A stretch of DNA of 52,923 nucleotides from Candidatus Latescibacterota bacterium (GTDB taxonomy: Bacteria; Latescibacterota; UBA2968; SICM01): the NCBI GenBank assembly GCA_009694805.1, contig SICM01000009.1, forward strand, positions 1 to 52,923, read 5' to 3'. Under the pieces are notes generated by a model. That model saw only the letters and a list, made by a program, of their open reading frames with translations, did no database searches and was not told the origin of the DNA. The position numbers and the translations under genes were made by a program. How positions within the stretch are numbered: position 1 is the stretch's first letter; the number at the start of each line of letters is the position of its first letter. Below, one piece after another: positions 8,736 to 18,559 of this stretch.

Positions 8736-9929
8736 CTACGCCGTCTTCAAAACGGCTCCTTCGGACCGATGTGCAGTCCACATCTCCCGCAGCCTCGTCA
8801 CCTCCTGGACCACCCGGCCGACGACATAGTCCACCTCTTCCTCCGTGTTGAACCGCCCCAGGCCGAACCGCAGGCTGCTGTGGGCCAGGTCGTCCCCCAC
8901 GCCCAGGGCGCGCAGGACGTGGGAGGGCTCCAGCGTCGCGGACGTGCAGGCGGACCCCGAAGAGAGGGCGATCTCCTTCAGGCCTATCAGCAGGAGTCCC
9001 CCCTCCACGTGCGCAAAGCTGAGGTTCAGGTTGCCCGGCAGGCGCTCCTCGGGGTGCCCGTTGAGATAGACATCGCTCAATTGCCCCGTGATCCCGTCCC
9101 CCAGGCGATCCCGCAGCCCCCGCATCCGTTCCCCTTCCGCGTTCATCTCCTGGCCGCAGACCTCGCAGGCCTTCCCCAGCCCCACGATCCCCGGCACGTT
9201 CAGGGTTCCGCTGCGCAGGCCCCGCTCGTGTCCCCCGCCGTCCATCTGCGCGGCGATGCGGGCGCGGGGCCGTCGGCCCCGGATGTAGAGCGCGCCGACG
9301 CCCTTGGGGCCGTATATCTTGTGCGCCGACAGGCTGAGCAGGTCGATCCCCATCTCTTCCACGTGGATCTCGACCCTGCCCACGCCCTGCGTGGCGTCGG
9401 TGTGAAAGAGGACCCCCTTCTCCTTGCAGACCCTCCCGATCTCTCGCACCGGCTGCAGGGTCCCGACTTCGTTGTTGGCGGCCATGATCGACACCAGAAC
9501 GGTCTTATCGGTGAGGGCCTCCCGGACCTGTTCGGCGCTCACCCGGCCATACCGGTCCACCGGCAGGCAGGTGACCCGGTATCCCCGGCGCTCCAGGGTC
9601 CTGCAGGGGTCCAGCACCGCCCTGTGCTCCGTGGCCTGCGTGACGATGTGGTCCCCGTGCTCCCGGCCGAACTCCGCCGCGCCCTTGATGGCCAGGTTGT
9701 TCGACTCGGTGGCCCCGCTGGTGAAGATGATCTCCTTGGGGGACGCCCCGATCAACGCCGCCACCTGCTCCCGCGCCAGGTCCACGGCCCGCTCCGCATC
9801 CCATCCGAAGACGTGGCGCGATGCCGCGTTTCCGAAGCGCTCCGTGAAGGTGGGGAGCATCGTCTCCAGCACGCGGGGGTCCACGGGGGTCGTAGCGTGG
9901 GCGTCCATGTAGATCTGGCGCTTGATCAT
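8736..9929 (-). CDS. iscS: Cysteine desulfurase IscS/NifS
   Basis: PLP-dependent enzyme that removes sulfur from cysteine to form a protein persulfide for Fe-S, thiamine, tRNA or molybdopterin synthesis. Visible motifs: [11 protein letters not shown] at the N-terminus, [29 protein letters not shown] with the Schiff-base lysine, and SSGSACTS with the catalytic cysteine. Length (397) is normal. AAGGAA precedes the ATG by 8 bases. It heads the three-gene sulfur block. No iscU/nifU scaffold gene is adjacent. Confidence 0.95.
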   Translation of the reverse strand: MIKRQIYMDAHATTPVDPRVLETMLPTFTERFGNAASRHVFGWDAERAVDLAREQVAALIGASPKEIIFTSGATESNNLAIKGAAEFGREHGDHIVTQATEHRAVLDPCRTLERRGYRVTCLPVDRYGRVSAEQVREALTDKTVLVSIMAANNEVGTLQPVREIGRVCKEKGVLFHTDATQGVGRVEIHVEEMGIDLLSLSAHKIYGPKGVGALYIRGRRPRARIAAQMDGGGHERGLRSGTLNVPGIVGLGKACEVCGQEMNAEGERMRGLRDRLGDGITGQLSDVYLNGHPEERLPGNLNLSFAHVEGGLLLIGLKEIALSSGSACTSATLEPSHVLRALGVGDDLAHSSLRFGLGRFNTEEEVDYVVGRVVQEVTRLREMWTAHRSEGAVLKTA

Positions 9930-9948
9930 GAACGGGTTCCTTATAAAC

Positions 9949-9973
9949 AGGGGCGACGCGCTGCGTCGCCCCT
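9949..9973. repeat. GGGGCG palindrome, copy 1
   Basis: AGGGGCGACGCG and TGCGTCGCCCCT around a single central C, with one mismatch. It is one of three similar GC-rich palindromes in the window (also 17771 and 43462), and lies upstream of iscS and downstream of the histidine kinase gene. Confidence 0.75.
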
Positions 9974-10020
9974 ACAGGCGGTCCTCAATTCAAATAATAA
10001 TAACGAATCTGACCGGGACG

Positions 10021-11686
10021 TCAAGGCCCTTTTTCCGGCGTCTCCCCGGGGGTGACCGGGAACCGCACGCGAAAGGTGGTCCCCTTTCCGACGGCGCTCT
10101 CCACGGTGATCTCGCCGCGATGGTCCTCAATGATGCGCTTGCAGATCGGCAGCCCCAGGCCCGTACCCTTTCCCTCCGGCTTGGTCGTGTAGAACGGCTC
10201 GAAGACGGCCTTCAGGGCCTCCGAGGGGATGCCGGGACCGTTGTCGGACACCGTCACCTCCACCCATGACCCCTCCCCCGAACTCCCCTCCACGGCCTCC
10301 GCAGAGAGGATCAACTCGCCCCCCTTCTCCATCGCCTGCCCGGCATTCTGGATGAGGTTCATGAAGATCTGTTCCACCTCGGTCGCATTGCCCAGGATGA
10401 GGGGCAGGGTCTCCGGATAGCGTCTGGTCGTGCTGACCGCGTTCTCATAGAGCAGCTTGCCGACCAGGACGAAGGACTCTTCGATACAGTCGACGACATT
10501 CAGGGGGCGTCTCTCCCCCTTCCCCTTCCGGGCGTAGTTCTGGAGGCTCTTGACGAGGCTGGAGATCCGGTCCGTCTGCGCCTTGATGGCCCCCAGGGAT
10601 TTTCCGGCTTCGGTGTCGGGCGCGAACCGGTACATCAGGAGCTGCGTCCGGCCATCGATCACGGCGAGGGGGTTGGTGATGTCGTGGGCCACGGTCCCGG
10701 CCATGAGGCCGATGGCCGAGAGCTTCTCCGCCTGGAGGAGCTGACGGTAGGCGTCTTCAGCGCGCCGGTTGGCCGCCTCCAGTTCGTCGATCTTTTCGCG
10801 CAGCCGGTCCTTGAGGAGGGCGTTCTCGATGGAGACCCCGGCCTGCATGGCCATCACGCTGGCGACGTTCAGATCGACCTGATCGAATGCGCGTCCGGCC
10901 GCGGAGCGGTTCAGGTTGATGACCCCCAGCACCTTCTCTTCCACCTTGATGGGCAGGGAGAGCGCAGAGCCGAGCGCCCAGTCCGCCCTGGGCTTCACGC
11001 CGATGTCGGGGATGATCTCCCCCCCCGGATGAGCACCGGCTCCCCGTGGTCCGCCACCCAGCAGGCGATCCCGGTCTTCAGCCGCGCCCCGACCTGGGGG
11101 ACCCTGTCGTCGGTCCGCCCCCGGACCAGGCGTACGACCAGGCCAGCGTCTTTTTCCGAGACGAGCATGATCGACCCGCTCTCCGCGCGGGCCAGGTCGA
11201 AACACTCCTCCATGATCAGCTCCAGCAGGTCGTCCGTCGTGTGGGCGAGGGTGAGCGCTCGCGTGGCCTCGTGGATGGAGGCGATCTCCCGGAGCATCAG
11301 GTTCTCCCGGGCCATCCGTCTCTGTTCGAGGACATTGCGGACCTTGACGCCGAGTTCGGCGTAGTTGAGGGGCTTGATCAGGTAGTCGTGCACCCCCCGT
11401 TCGATGGCCTGCTGGGCGGACTCCAGGGAGGGGTAGCCGGTCATCAGGAGACCCCCGGGGGGTGCGTGACCCGCAGGGCGTGGTCGATGACCTGAAGGCC
11501 GTCCACCTCCGGCATCTTGAGGTCGGCGATGAGGAGGTCGAAAGGGGCCTTCTCCAGGTGGTCGATGGCCTCGTAGCCCCCTTCGGCCACCTCCACCTCA
11601 TAGCCCAGAAGGGCGAGGGTCTTCCGCAGGACGATCCTCTGTTCCGGTTCGTCATCCACGATGAGAATACGGTTCTTTTCAACCAT
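10021..11686 (-). pseudogene. REC-GAF-histidine kinase, broken by two frameshifts
   Basis: Three consecutive reading frames make one protein. The first holds a receiver domain (ILIVDDEPEQ, DLLIADLKMPEVDG). The second continues it (MTGYP, DYLIKPLNYAEL) into a GAF domain. The third holds the end of the GAF and a kinase with H-box AHDITNPL, G1 DNGPGIP and G2 GTGLGLP. The breaks lie in homopolymers: C6G5 near 11450 and G8 (minus strand) at 11019-11026. In each case one extra base would restore the frame, so these may be assembly errors rather than a dead gene. The ATG at 11686 lies one base after the ftsY stop, with GAGG upstream. It is a receiver-first hybrid kinase, with the sensor input in the GAF. 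Confidence 0.8.
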
Positions 11687-11687
11687 C

Positions 11688-12617
11688 TCAACCACCCTCA
11701 AACAGGGCGTCTGCAAACGCCTCAGGGTCGAAGTCCTGGAGATCGTCGATGCCCTCCCCCAGGCCGACCATCCGGACCGGGATGTTCAGGCTGCGGCTGA
11801 TGGCGATGACGATCCCCCCCTTGGCCGTCCCGTCCAGCTTGGTCAGGACGATGCCGGTCAGGCCGAGGGTGGCGTGAAATTGCTGGGCCTGGGCCACGGC
11901 GTTCTGCCCCGTCGTGGCGTCGAGGACGAGGAGGGTCTCGTGGGGCGCGTCGGCCTGCGCCTTCTGAATGACCCGGCAGACCTTCTTCAACTCCTCCATC
12001 AGGTTGACCTTCGTGTGGAGCCGGCCCGCCGTGTCCACGATCACCACGTCGGTCCCCCGCGCCCTGGCCGCGGCCAGGGCGTCGAAGGCCACGGAGGCGG
12101 GGTCGGCGCCGGGCTGATGGCGGACGAGATGGGCGCCGGCCCGGTCCGCCCAGACCGCGAGCTGATCGATGGCAGCCGCCCGGAAGGTGTCGCAGGCCGC
12201 CAGGGTGACCCGCTTTCCGTCGGCCGCATAACGCGCGGCCAGCTTGCCGATAGTGGTCGTCTTTCCGACGCCGTTGACCCCCACGACCAGGATGACGCGG
12301 GGCGCCCCCGGAGGGGGATCGATGGCCTGCGCCTGCGCGGCGGGGGCCTTCAGCATCCGGAGGATCTCCTCTTTCAGGAGCCGGTTCACGCCCTCTTCGG
12401 GCAGCCCCTCGGCCCGGACGCGCTCCCGGAGGGTCTCGACGAGGTGAAGCGCCGCGTCGACCCCGGTGTCCGCCTCGATCAGGATGCGTTCGATCTCCTC
12501 CAGCGCGGCCTCGTCGAGGCGCGGCCTGCCCCGCACCACCTCCGCGATCCGCTCCACCACGTTCGCGCGGGTCTTGGTGAGTCCCTCTTTGAGCCTGTTG
12601 AACAGCCCTCTGAGCAT
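11688..12617 (-). CDS. ftsY: Signal recognition particle receptor FtsY
   Basis: SRP-type GTPase that docks the SRP-ribosome complex to the membrane. A helical N domain covers residues 1-90; the G domain has GVNGVGKTTTIGKLA near residue 113, CDTFRAAA, DTAGRLHT and TKLDGTAKGG. Length 309 is a short FtsY without the acidic A domain of E. coli. It is not Ffh, because there is no M domain. The 89-base upstream gap is almost entirely short repeats and holds no Shine-Dalgarno. The SRP RNA partner is in this window, at 31270. Confidence 0.95.
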   Translation of the reverse strand: MLRGLFNRLKEGLTKTRANVVERIAEVVRGRPRLDEAALEEIERILIEADTGVDAALHLVETLRERVRAEGLPEEGVNRLLKEEILRMLKAPAAQAQAIDPPPGAPRVILVVGVNGVGKTTTIGKLAARYAADGKRVTLAACDTFRAAAIDQLAVWADRAGAHLVRHQPGADPASVAFDALAAARARGTDVVIVDTAGRLHTKVNLMEELKKVCRVIQKAQADAPHETLLVLDATTGQNAVAQAQQFHATLGLTGIVLTKLDGTAKGGIVIAISRSLNIPVRMVGLGEGIDDLQDFDPEAFADALFEGG

Positions 12618-12640
12618 GACAATAAGATATTTAAGATATT

Positions 12641-12703
12641 ATGGTAATGGATGGTAGGTGGCATGTGGGGTCCTACATACCCTATTCCCCATTCCACCTA
12701 CCT
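12641..12703. repeat. Heptamer array 2
   Basis: Degenerate words of period 7 (TGGATGG, TAGGTGG, CATGTGG), then complementary CATACCC, TATTCCC, CATTCCA, CCTACCT. It runs up to the stop region of the diguanylate cyclase gene. An AAGATAT-based repeat of period ~9-10 (12622-12641) adjoins it on the ftsY side. Confidence 0.7.
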
Positions 12704-12706
12704 GCT

Positions 12707-14143
12707 TCACATCTGTTCCTCCAGAGACGCCCGGTTTTTGCCGAGGCTCTTGGACCTGTAGAGCGCCTGGTCGGCGTGCTTGATCAGGTCTTCCGGGACC
12801 TGGATGCCGAGGTTGGGCCAGGTGGCCACGCCCAGGCTGACGGTGACATCCACGGCGCAGTGATTCAACTGGAAGGGGTGACTGGCGATCTCCTTCCGGA
12901 TGCGTTCGGCCTTCAGGAGGGCCTGAGAGGCATTCGTCTCAGGCAGGAGCGCCACGAATTCCTCCCCCCCATAACGGCACAGGACGTCCGACTCCCGGGA
13001 GGTGTTGCGGAGGATGCGCGCGACGCCTTTCAGGACGAGGTCCCCCTGGAGATGGCCATAGGTGTCGTTGACCCTCTTGAAGTCGTCGATGTCCAGCATG
13101 ATCATCGCCAGGATGGAGTTGTAGCGCCGGGACCGGTCGAACTCCTGGTGCAGGCGGTCTAGGAACGCGCGATGGTTGTGCAGGCCCGTGAGTCCGTCCG
13201 TGAGGGCCAGCATGCGGGTGTGGCGATGCTGCGAGGCGTTGTCGAGGGCGAGGGCGGCCAGATTTCCGACGATGTAGGGGAGATATTCGAGATTCGAGGC
13301 GGTCCTGACGGTCGGGTTCCGGACGCTCAGGAGGCCGATGACCTTCTCCTGGACCGACAGGGGGGCCCGCATCTTCCGGGTGTCCCCCCCGGAGGGTCGG
13401 GGCGCATCTCCGTTGAGCCGGGACCTGTGGGATATCTTGACCCGGCCCTCGGCAATCTCCTCTTTGCGCAGGTTCTGCCAGAAGACCAGGGCGTCCGCCC
13501 GAACGGCCCCCAGGTCGGCTTCGGACATCGGCAGATCGCTGTAGACGTGAAGGACAGCCCCCCCGTTCTCGACCAGGAAGATGTAGGCGCATTCACACCG
13601 GAAGAGAGAGGCGAGGCTGCTTAGGACCGTGTCGATCACGCGTTGGTAGTCGAGCGTGGCGATCAGCCGCCTGCCCAGGTCGTACAGGTGAAACACCTGT
13701 TCGAGGTGCCCCCCCAGGTCCACGTCCGTCCCGGATGCCTGGCGCACGATCTGATCGACGCTGGCCGCAAACCGCCTGTTGGCCAGGGCCTCCTTCATCC
13801 GAACGTCCACTTCGGCGAAGGTGATGGGCTTCTGGATGTAGGCGGAAGCGCCGAGGCCGAAGGCCTCGGAGACGTGCTCCACATTCCCGTAGCCGCTGAT
13901 CATGATCACTTCGGACGCGGCCTGCTGCTGTTTGACCTGCGCGAGCACCTCCATCCCGGACATGTCGCCCAGGTCGAGGTCGGTGATGACCACATCGTAA
14001 GCCTGCTGCTCAATCCTCTCGAGCGCCTGCGTCCCGGAGGAGGCGGCCTCCACGGCGTAGCCCATCCTCTCCAGGAACACCATGAGGATCTCGCGGATGT
14101 CGGGCTCATCGTCGACGACGAGGATGTGGACGGGATCTTTCAT
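12707..14143 (-). CDS. Response regulator with GAF and GGDEF domains (diguanylate cyclase)
   Basis: A receiver domain covers residues 1-120 (HILVVDDEPDI, ITDLDLGDMSG with the phospho-acceptor aspartate, and the conserved lysine in IQKPI). A GAF-like middle domain and a GGDEF domain in the last ~165 residues follow. The active-site motif is YGGEEF, with DIDDFKRVND upstream, so it should make cyclic di-GMP. The start codon overlaps the parB stop in an ATGA junction, which ties a second-messenger enzyme to the chromosome partition operon. No EAL domain is present. Confidence 0.92.
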   Translation of the reverse strand: MKDPVHILVVDDEPDIREILMVFLERMGYAVEAASSGTQALERIEQQAYDVVITDLDLGDMSGMEVLAQVKQQQAASEVIMISGYGNVEHVSEAFGLGASAYIQKPITFAEVDVRMKEALANRRFAASVDQIVRQASGTDVDLGGHLEQVFHLYDLGRRLIATLDYQRVIDTVLSSLASLFRCECAYIFLVENGGAVLHVYSDLPMSEADLGAVRADALVFWQNLRKEEIAEGRVKISHRSRLNGDAPRPSGGDTRKMRAPLSVQEKVIGLLSVRNPTVRTASNLEYLPYIVGNLAALALDNASQHRHTRMLALTDGLTGLHNHRAFLDRLHQEFDRSRRYNSILAMIMLDIDDFKRVNDTYGHLQGDLVLKGVARILRNTSRESDVLCRYGGEEFVALLPETNASQALLKAERIRKEIASHPFQLNHCAVDVTVSLGVATWPNLGIQVPEDLIKHADQALYRSKSLGKNRASLEEQM

Positions 14144-15021
14144 GCCTGTTCCAGGGCCATCATCAGGTCGATCAGACGCTCCAGGTCTTCATCGTTGTAG
14201 AAAGCGATCTCGAACCTCCCTTTTTTGCCCTTCTTGACGATCCTGACGGAGGTGCCCAGCGCCCGCTGAAGCCTCTCCTCCACGGCTTCCGTGAGGGCAT
14301 CCCTGGAGGGCTTCGAGGGTTGCCTGGCGGGCGTCTGGGGCTGGAAGGATCGGACCAATTCCTCCACCTTTCTGACCGTCAGGCTGTCCTTGAGGACGCG
14401 GGCGCAGAGTTTGAGTTGCGTCTCTTCGTCGTCGAATGCCAGAAGCGCCCGGGCGTGTCCCATGGAGATATCCCTCCGGGCGAGGTGATCCTGGATCTCG
14501 GGGGGGAGCTTGAGCAGGCGGAGGATGTTGGCCACCGTGGAGCGGTCTTTCCCCACGCGCTTCGCCACCTCCTCCTGCGTCAGGTGGCACTGGTCGGCCA
14601 GCATCCGGTATGCCTTGGCCTCCTCGATGGGGTTGAGGTCCTCCCGCTGGATGTTTTCGATCAGCGAGAGTTCCATCATCTCCTCGGGAGACGAGACATC
14701 CATCACCACGGCCGGGATGCTCTCCATGCCCGCCTCGCGGGCCGCGCGCAGCCGTCGCTCTCCGGCGATCAACTGATAGCCCCCGCCGAGCCTTCGAACG
14801 GTGATAGGCTGGATGATGCCCTTCTCCAGGATCGACTGCTTCAGCTCCTCGATGTGGGCCGGATCGAACTCGGTGCGGGGCTGGTAGGGGTTCGGAGCGA
14901 TCTCCGAGATGGCGATGGGGGAGATGCGGATTCCGACGTCGTCCGCCGTCTCCGTCGACCCCTCCATGGCCTCCGGGATGAGGGCACCGAGCCCTTTCCC
15001 CAGCACATTGCGCTTACCCAT
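14140..15021 (-). CDS. parB: Chromosome partitioning protein ParB
   Basis: N-terminal [16 protein letters not shown] is the classic ParB opening that contacts ParA. The core has [23 protein letters not shown] and an HTH segment ([18 protein letters not shown]). It binds parS and spreads, using CTP in characterised homologues. The ATG at 15021 overlaps the 3' end of parA by 8 bases and is preferred to an in-frame ATG 7 codons upstream because it gives the conserved N-terminus. No clear parS site was found in the window. Confidence 0.95.
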   Translation of the reverse strand: MGKRNVLGKGLGALIPEAMEGSTETADDVGIRISPIAISEIAPNPYQPRTEFDPAHIEELKQSILEKGIIQPITVRRLGGGYQLIAGERRLRAAREAGMESIPAVVMDVSSPEEMMELSLIENIQREDLNPIEEAKAYRMLADQCHLTQEEVAKRVGKDRSTVANILRLLKLPPEIQDHLARRDISMGHARALLAFDDEETQLKLCARVLKDSLTVRKVEELVRSFQPQTPARQPSKPSRDALTEAVEERLQRALGTSVRIVKKGKKGRFEIAFYNDEDLERLIDLMMALEQA

Positions 15022-15775
15022 GGGAGATGACCTCCCCTGCAAGGTTCATGTAATTTTGAGCGCCGGAAGACATGATATCATAGAGAATGATCGGTTTGCC
15101 GAAGCTGGGGGCCTCGCCCAGCTTGACGTTGCGGGTGATAGCCGTGCGATAGACCTTGTCGCCGAAGTAGGATTTGGCCTCGTCGGCCACCTGGCGGGAG
15201 AGGTTGAGACGGGCGTCGTACATCGTCAGCAGGACGCCCTCGATCTGCAGCTTCGGGTTCAGGTGTTTCTGGACGAGGCGGACCGTGTTCAGAAGCTTGC
15301 CGAGGCCCTCGAGGGCATAGTATTCGCACTGGATGGGGATGAGGACCGAATCCGCTGCCGTGAGGGTGTTGAGCGTCAGGAGGCCCAACGAAGGCGGGCA
15401 GTCGATCAGGATGTATTCGTGGTCCTCCCGGATGGCGTTGAGCGTGGCCTGAAGCCGACGCTCCCTGGAGATCATGCCCACCATTTCGATCTCTGCTCCG
15501 GTCAGGCGCACGTGCGAAGGGGCCAGGGAGAGGAAGGGCACGTCGGTCTGGCGCAGGATGTCGCGGAAGGGATAGTCCTGCACCAGCACCTCGTAGATGC
15601 AGGGATCGCCGTCGCTCAGGGCCATGCCGAGTCCACTCGTGGCGTTCGCCTGGGGGTCGATGTCGATCAGCAGGGTCCGTTTCTCCGCAGCGGAGAGACA
15701 GGCGGCGAGGTTGACCGCCGTCGTCGTTTTTCCGACCCCGCCCTTCTGGTTGGCGACGGCGATGATCCTGGACAT
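15014..15775 (-). CDS. parA: Chromosome partitioning ATPase ParA/Soj
   Basis: Deviant Walker [11 protein letters not shown] near residues 9-18, [11 protein letters not shown], and [11 protein letters not shown], all typical of Soj-type ParA (253 residues, no N-terminal HTH). The chromosomal context and short form argue against a plasmid ParA. It partners the overlapping parB gene. A degenerate period-7 stretch (15781-15821) lies directly upstream and no good Shine-Dalgarno is seen. Confidence 0.95.
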   Translation of the reverse strand: MSRIIAVANQKGGVGKTTTAVNLAACLSAAEKRTLLIDIDPQANATSGLGMALSDGDPCIYEVLVQDYPFRDILRQTDVPFLSLAPSHVRLTGAEIEMVGMISRERRLQATLNAIREDHEYILIDCPPSLGLLTLNTLTAADSVLIPIQCEYYALEGLGKLLNTVRLVQKHLNPKLQIEGVLLTMYDARLNLSRQVADEAKSYFGDKVYRTAITRNVKLGEAPSFGKPIILYDIMSSGAQNYMNLAGEVISHG

Positions 15776-15860
15776 AGCCCGTGCCGAGAGGTGAGTGGTA
15801 CGTGTGAGATGGCAGACGTGGAAAATATAGGCGATAGTGATGGGAAAAGCAAGAAAGACA

Positions 15861-15954
15861 GTGAATCGTGAATCGTGAATCGTGAATCGTAAAAATCAGG
15901 CTACAAGCCGGGTGGGGGAGGGGACGAATCACGAACCACGAACGACGAATCACG
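15861..15954. repeat. Heptamer array 3
   Basis: GTGAATC x4 at 15861-15890, then AAAAATC, a short spacer, and near-complementary words ACGAATC, ACGAACC, ACGAACG, ACGAATC at 15924-15954. The right arm runs into the next gene: the stop codon of the kinase at 15950 is part of a repeat unit. It is one of the cleanest arrays in the window. Confidence 0.9.
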
Positions 15955-16744
15955 TGTTGTCTATACAGACCTGGGCGTGGCGGAGGTGGCGCTGGTTGAA
16001 GCGGTCGTCTTCGAGGAAGAACCCTTCGACCTTCTCTCTGGCCTCCTCCTCCGAGAGGACCGGGTAGCGTTCCCCCTTGAGGACCGCGTTCAAAAAGTTC
16101 CGGCGGCGGCGCACCCGGGAGGCCCAGACCGCGTAGCTTCTGTCGTAATACGCCCGAAAGTCGGGGAAGGCGAGCGCCAGTTCCGAGTCGAATATCCAGA
16201 CGTCCCCGTTGGGCGGGACCTCCTCCAGGAGATCCTTCGTGTCGGCATCGACCCAGAGACGGCTGTCTGCGCAGGCGAGGCGCTGGCGATGCTCCGCGAG
16301 CAGAGGGGACGCATCCTTCACCCGGTAGTCCCCCCGATGCCCAAGGGTTGAAGGGACATTTTTCGCGTCCCTGACCGGGACCGAAACGCGATCCGTGGCC
16401 GTGCCCATCTTGTGGTAGAACGGGGCCAGAAAGGCCTCTCCGGCCGTGAGGGCTGCGAGCGCCCGTCGGAGCCGGTCGAGTTCATAGACCTCCTCGGGAT
16501 ACCGCTCCGAAGGCGGCCGGCGCGCCTTCGGGAGGATGAACCGATCCCCCTCCAGGATCCACGCCTTTTCGCCGAGCGTCCGCAAGGCGCTCTGAAACTG
16601 CCGGGACAGGAAGCTTTTTCCGGCTGCGGTCAGCCCGCCGACGGCGATCAGGATAGCGCCTGTGGGCCGATCCGCCCGAATCGTCCGCACCTTCTCGAGC
16701 GCATCGGAGACGGCCTGTTTCACCGTCCATTTTTTAGGCGACAT
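15950..16744 (-). CDS. P-loop kinase, uridine kinase/phosphoribulokinase-like
   Basis: 264 residues with a Walker A motif in AVGGLTAAGKSFLSRQF, a downstream LEGDRFILPK segment and an FDSELALAFPDF segment. The overall plan resembles the uridine kinase and phosphoribulokinase superfamily, but the substrate is not identifiable. The ATG at 16744 overlaps the PfkB gene by 11 bases, so the two kinases are probably co-expressed. The last codons and stop lie inside a heptamer array, so the C-terminal residues may be repeat-derived. Confidence 0.65.
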   Translation of the reverse strand: MSPKKWTVKQAVSDALEKVRTIRADRPTGAILIAVGGLTAAGKSFLSRQFQSALRTLGEKAWILEGDRFILPKARRPPSERYPEEVYELDRLRRALAALTAGEAFLAPFYHKMGTATDRVSVPVRDAKNVPSTLGHRGDYRVKDASPLLAEHRQRLACADSRLWVDADTKDLLEEVPPNGDVWIFDSELALAFPDFRAYYDRSYAVWASRVRRRRNFLNAVLKGERYPVLSEEEAREKVEGFFLEDDRFNQRHLRHAQVCIDNT

Positions 16745-17732
16745 CGGGCGCGCTGCGGGCATCTGCCGACGGAACAGGGCGGCTCCGGACGACGCCGGGC
16801 CTGGGCGCGTTGTAGGCCTGAGGGGCGACGGGCCTGCCGCGCCGGAGGAACTGTTGCACCTGCTCCAGGTTCTCCACGCCTCCGCATCCCCCCACCCCCC
16901 GACAGTTGACGGCCGCCGTCGCGGCTGCGAACCGGATCCCATCTTTGAGATCCCATCCATAGTAGAGGCCGCAGATAAACCCGGCCCGGAAGGCGTCTCC
17001 CGCGCCGGTGGCGTCCCGCAGGGTCGTCTGGAACGCGAACTCCGAGGCGGACGTGCCATCTTCATAGAAGGCCCTGCATCCCTCCCCGCCGCGTGTGATC
17101 ACCACCCCCCGCACCCCTGCCTTCAACAGCCCGAGGGCGACCTCCGCATCGTCTCCCAGCCGATGTCGCCGCAGGAACCCTGCCGAGTTGATCACAAACG
17201 TGGCGCAGGCGGCGAGCGGGTGGTCCGGTGCGACCTCGACGGCCAGGATAGGGATGCCCCTCTCCCTGGCCGCACCGGCTGCCCGCGTCGCGTTCTCCCC
17301 CAGGAAGGGGTCGACCGTCAGCATGGCGATGCCCTCCAGGTCCTTCGGCATCAGGGGGGCGCTCCGCATGTCCGGAAAATGACCCAGGATCGTGCGGGTC
17401 CCGTCCGAGACTGACAGGATCACCGTATGCGGCGTCCGGACGCTGTAATCGACGGAGATGCCGGAGCTGTCCAGGTCCGAAAAGCGACGCATCTCACGGA
17501 GGAAGAAGTCCCCCCGCCTGTCCTCTCCGATGGCGTTTCCCACGAGCCTGACCGGCAGTCCCAGCCGGCTCAGGGTCACGGCGGTGTTGGTGGCCTCCCC
17601 GCCGATGTGTTCGCTGTCGGAGAGGATCCGGCCGTGACCGTCGGAGTCCGGGTGGAGCGGGATGCGAAGGATCTGGTCGACACAGAGGACGCCGTAGCAG
17701 AGGATCTTGCCGGGGGAAAGGGGAAAGGTCAT
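16734..17732 (-). CDS. PfkB-family carbohydrate kinase
   Basis: Ribokinase-fold sugar or nucleoside kinase. HIGGEATNTAVTLSRLGLP near the N-terminus is PfkB signature 1, and DATGAGDAFRAGF is signature 2 with the catalytic aspartate and anion hole. A C-terminal tail of ~35 residues is proline- and arginine-rich and probably unstructured. The substrate is unknown. The ATG at 17732 abuts a heptamer array and has no Shine-Dalgarno. Confidence 0.85.
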   Translation of the reverse strand: MTFPLSPGKILCYGVLCVDQILRIPLHPDSDGHGRILSDSEHIGGEATNTAVTLSRLGLPVRLVGNAIGEDRRGDFFLREMRRFSDLDSSGISVDYSVRTPHTVILSVSDGTRTILGHFPDMRSAPLMPKDLEGIAMLTVDPFLGENATRAAGAARERGIPILAVEVAPDHPLAACATFVINSAGFLRRHRLGDDAEVALGLLKAGVRGVVITRGGEGCRAFYEDGTSASEFAFQTTLRDATGAGDAFRAGFICGLYYGWDLKDGIRFAAATAAVNCRGVGGCGGVENLEQVQQFLRRGRPVAPQAYNAPRPGVVRSRPVPSADARSAPDVA

Positions 17733-17738
17733 AAAGAC

Positions 17739-17770
17739 AAGGATAAAGGATGAAGGATGAAAGATGAAGG
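17739..17770. repeat. Heptamer array 4
   Basis: AAGGATA, AAGGATG x2, AAAGATG, then AAGG. It shares its word with array 5 at 19113. It lies between the PfkB start codon and a GGGGCG palindrome. Confidence 0.85.
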
Positions 17771-17795
17771 AGGGGCGACCCGTCGGGTCGCCCCT
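17771..17795. repeat. GGGGCG palindrome, copy 2
   Basis: AGGGGCGACCCG and CGGGTCGCCCCT around one central T, a perfect 12-bp inverted repeat. It follows the GGGPS stop codon by one base and could act as a transcript-end hairpin, but there is no T-run. Confidence 0.85.
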
Positions 17796-17796
17796 G

Positions 17797-18546
17797 CTAT
17801 CCTTTGGAGTGGATCGCATCCGCCAGCTCCCGGATGAGGGAGGCGTCCCCCAGTTGTTCGATGGCGTTTCCGACGACCACGAAGGACGCCCCGGCCCGGA
17901 CCTTCTCCGCCGCGGCATCCGCCGTCCGGATCCCTCCCCCCACGATCACCGGCAGGGTCACGTAGGACGACACGGCCCGGATCATCTCCTCCGGCACGGA
18001 CAGGGCCGCGCCGCTTCCGCCTTCCAGGTAGACGCAGCGCATGCCCAGGTACTCGGCGGCGAGGGCGTGGGCCATCGCGATGTCCGGCTTGTCGCGGGGG
18101 AGGGGCCTGGTGTTGCTGATGTACTCAGCGGAGGTGACCTTCCCCGATTCCACCAGGATGAGCCCGGTGGGGATCGGCTCCAGGCCGCAGGCCTTGAGAA
18201 GCGGGGCGGCCCTAACCTGCTGGCCGATCAGGAGTTCCGGGTTGCGTCCGCTGATCATGGAGAGGAAGAGGAGGGCGTCCGCGTGGGGGGCCACCTGGTT
18301 GATATCGCCGGGATGGATGATCACCGGCAGGTCCACGGCCCGTTTGATGTCCCGGACGGCCCCGTCGAAGTCGGACGACAGCATCAGGCTGGTCCCGAAC
18401 AGGAGGGCGTCCACGTCGTTGGCCGCGCACGCCTCGGCCCGCCGAATCAGGTCGGGCCGGGACAGCCGATCCGGGTCCAGCAGGGCGAGATAGGCCGCCC
18501 CGCGCCGCTCCCGAACGGAGAGCAGATAATCGAATGTCTTCCCCAT
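17797..18546 (-). CDS. Geranylgeranylglyceryl/heptaprenylglyceryl phosphate synthase (PcrB family)
   Basis: TIM-barrel prenyltransferase that joins glycerol-1-phosphate to a polyprenyl diphosphate. Visible: LLDPDRL at residues 22-28, DALLFGTS, HPGD, YLEGGSGA, and VGGGIRTADAA, all typical of group II GGGPS. In archaea this is the first step of ether lipid synthesis; in bacteria the family occurs patchily, with PcrB of Firmicutes using heptaprenyl diphosphate. The chain length used here cannot be judged by eye. No glycerol-1-phosphate dehydrogenase is visible nearby. Confidence 0.92.
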   Translation of the reverse strand: MGKTFDYLLSVRERRGAAYLALLDPDRLSRPDLIRRAEACAANDVDALLFGTSLMLSSDFDGAVRDIKRAVDLPVIIHPGDINQVAPHADALLFLSMISGRNPELLIGQQVRAAPLLKACGLEPIPTGLILVESGKVTSAEYISNTRPLPRDKPDIAMAHALAAEYLGMRCVYLEGGSGAALSVPEEMIRAVSSYVTLPVIVGGGIRTADAAAEKVRAGASFVVVGNAIEQLGDASLIRELADAIHSKG

Positions 18547-18559
18547 GCGTCCCCGGCCT

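Noticed and set aside
14140-15775. parAB as a sign of a plasmid
   Set aside because: Housekeeping neighbours (ftsY, alaS, recA, dnaX) and short Soj-type ParA indicate a chromosome.
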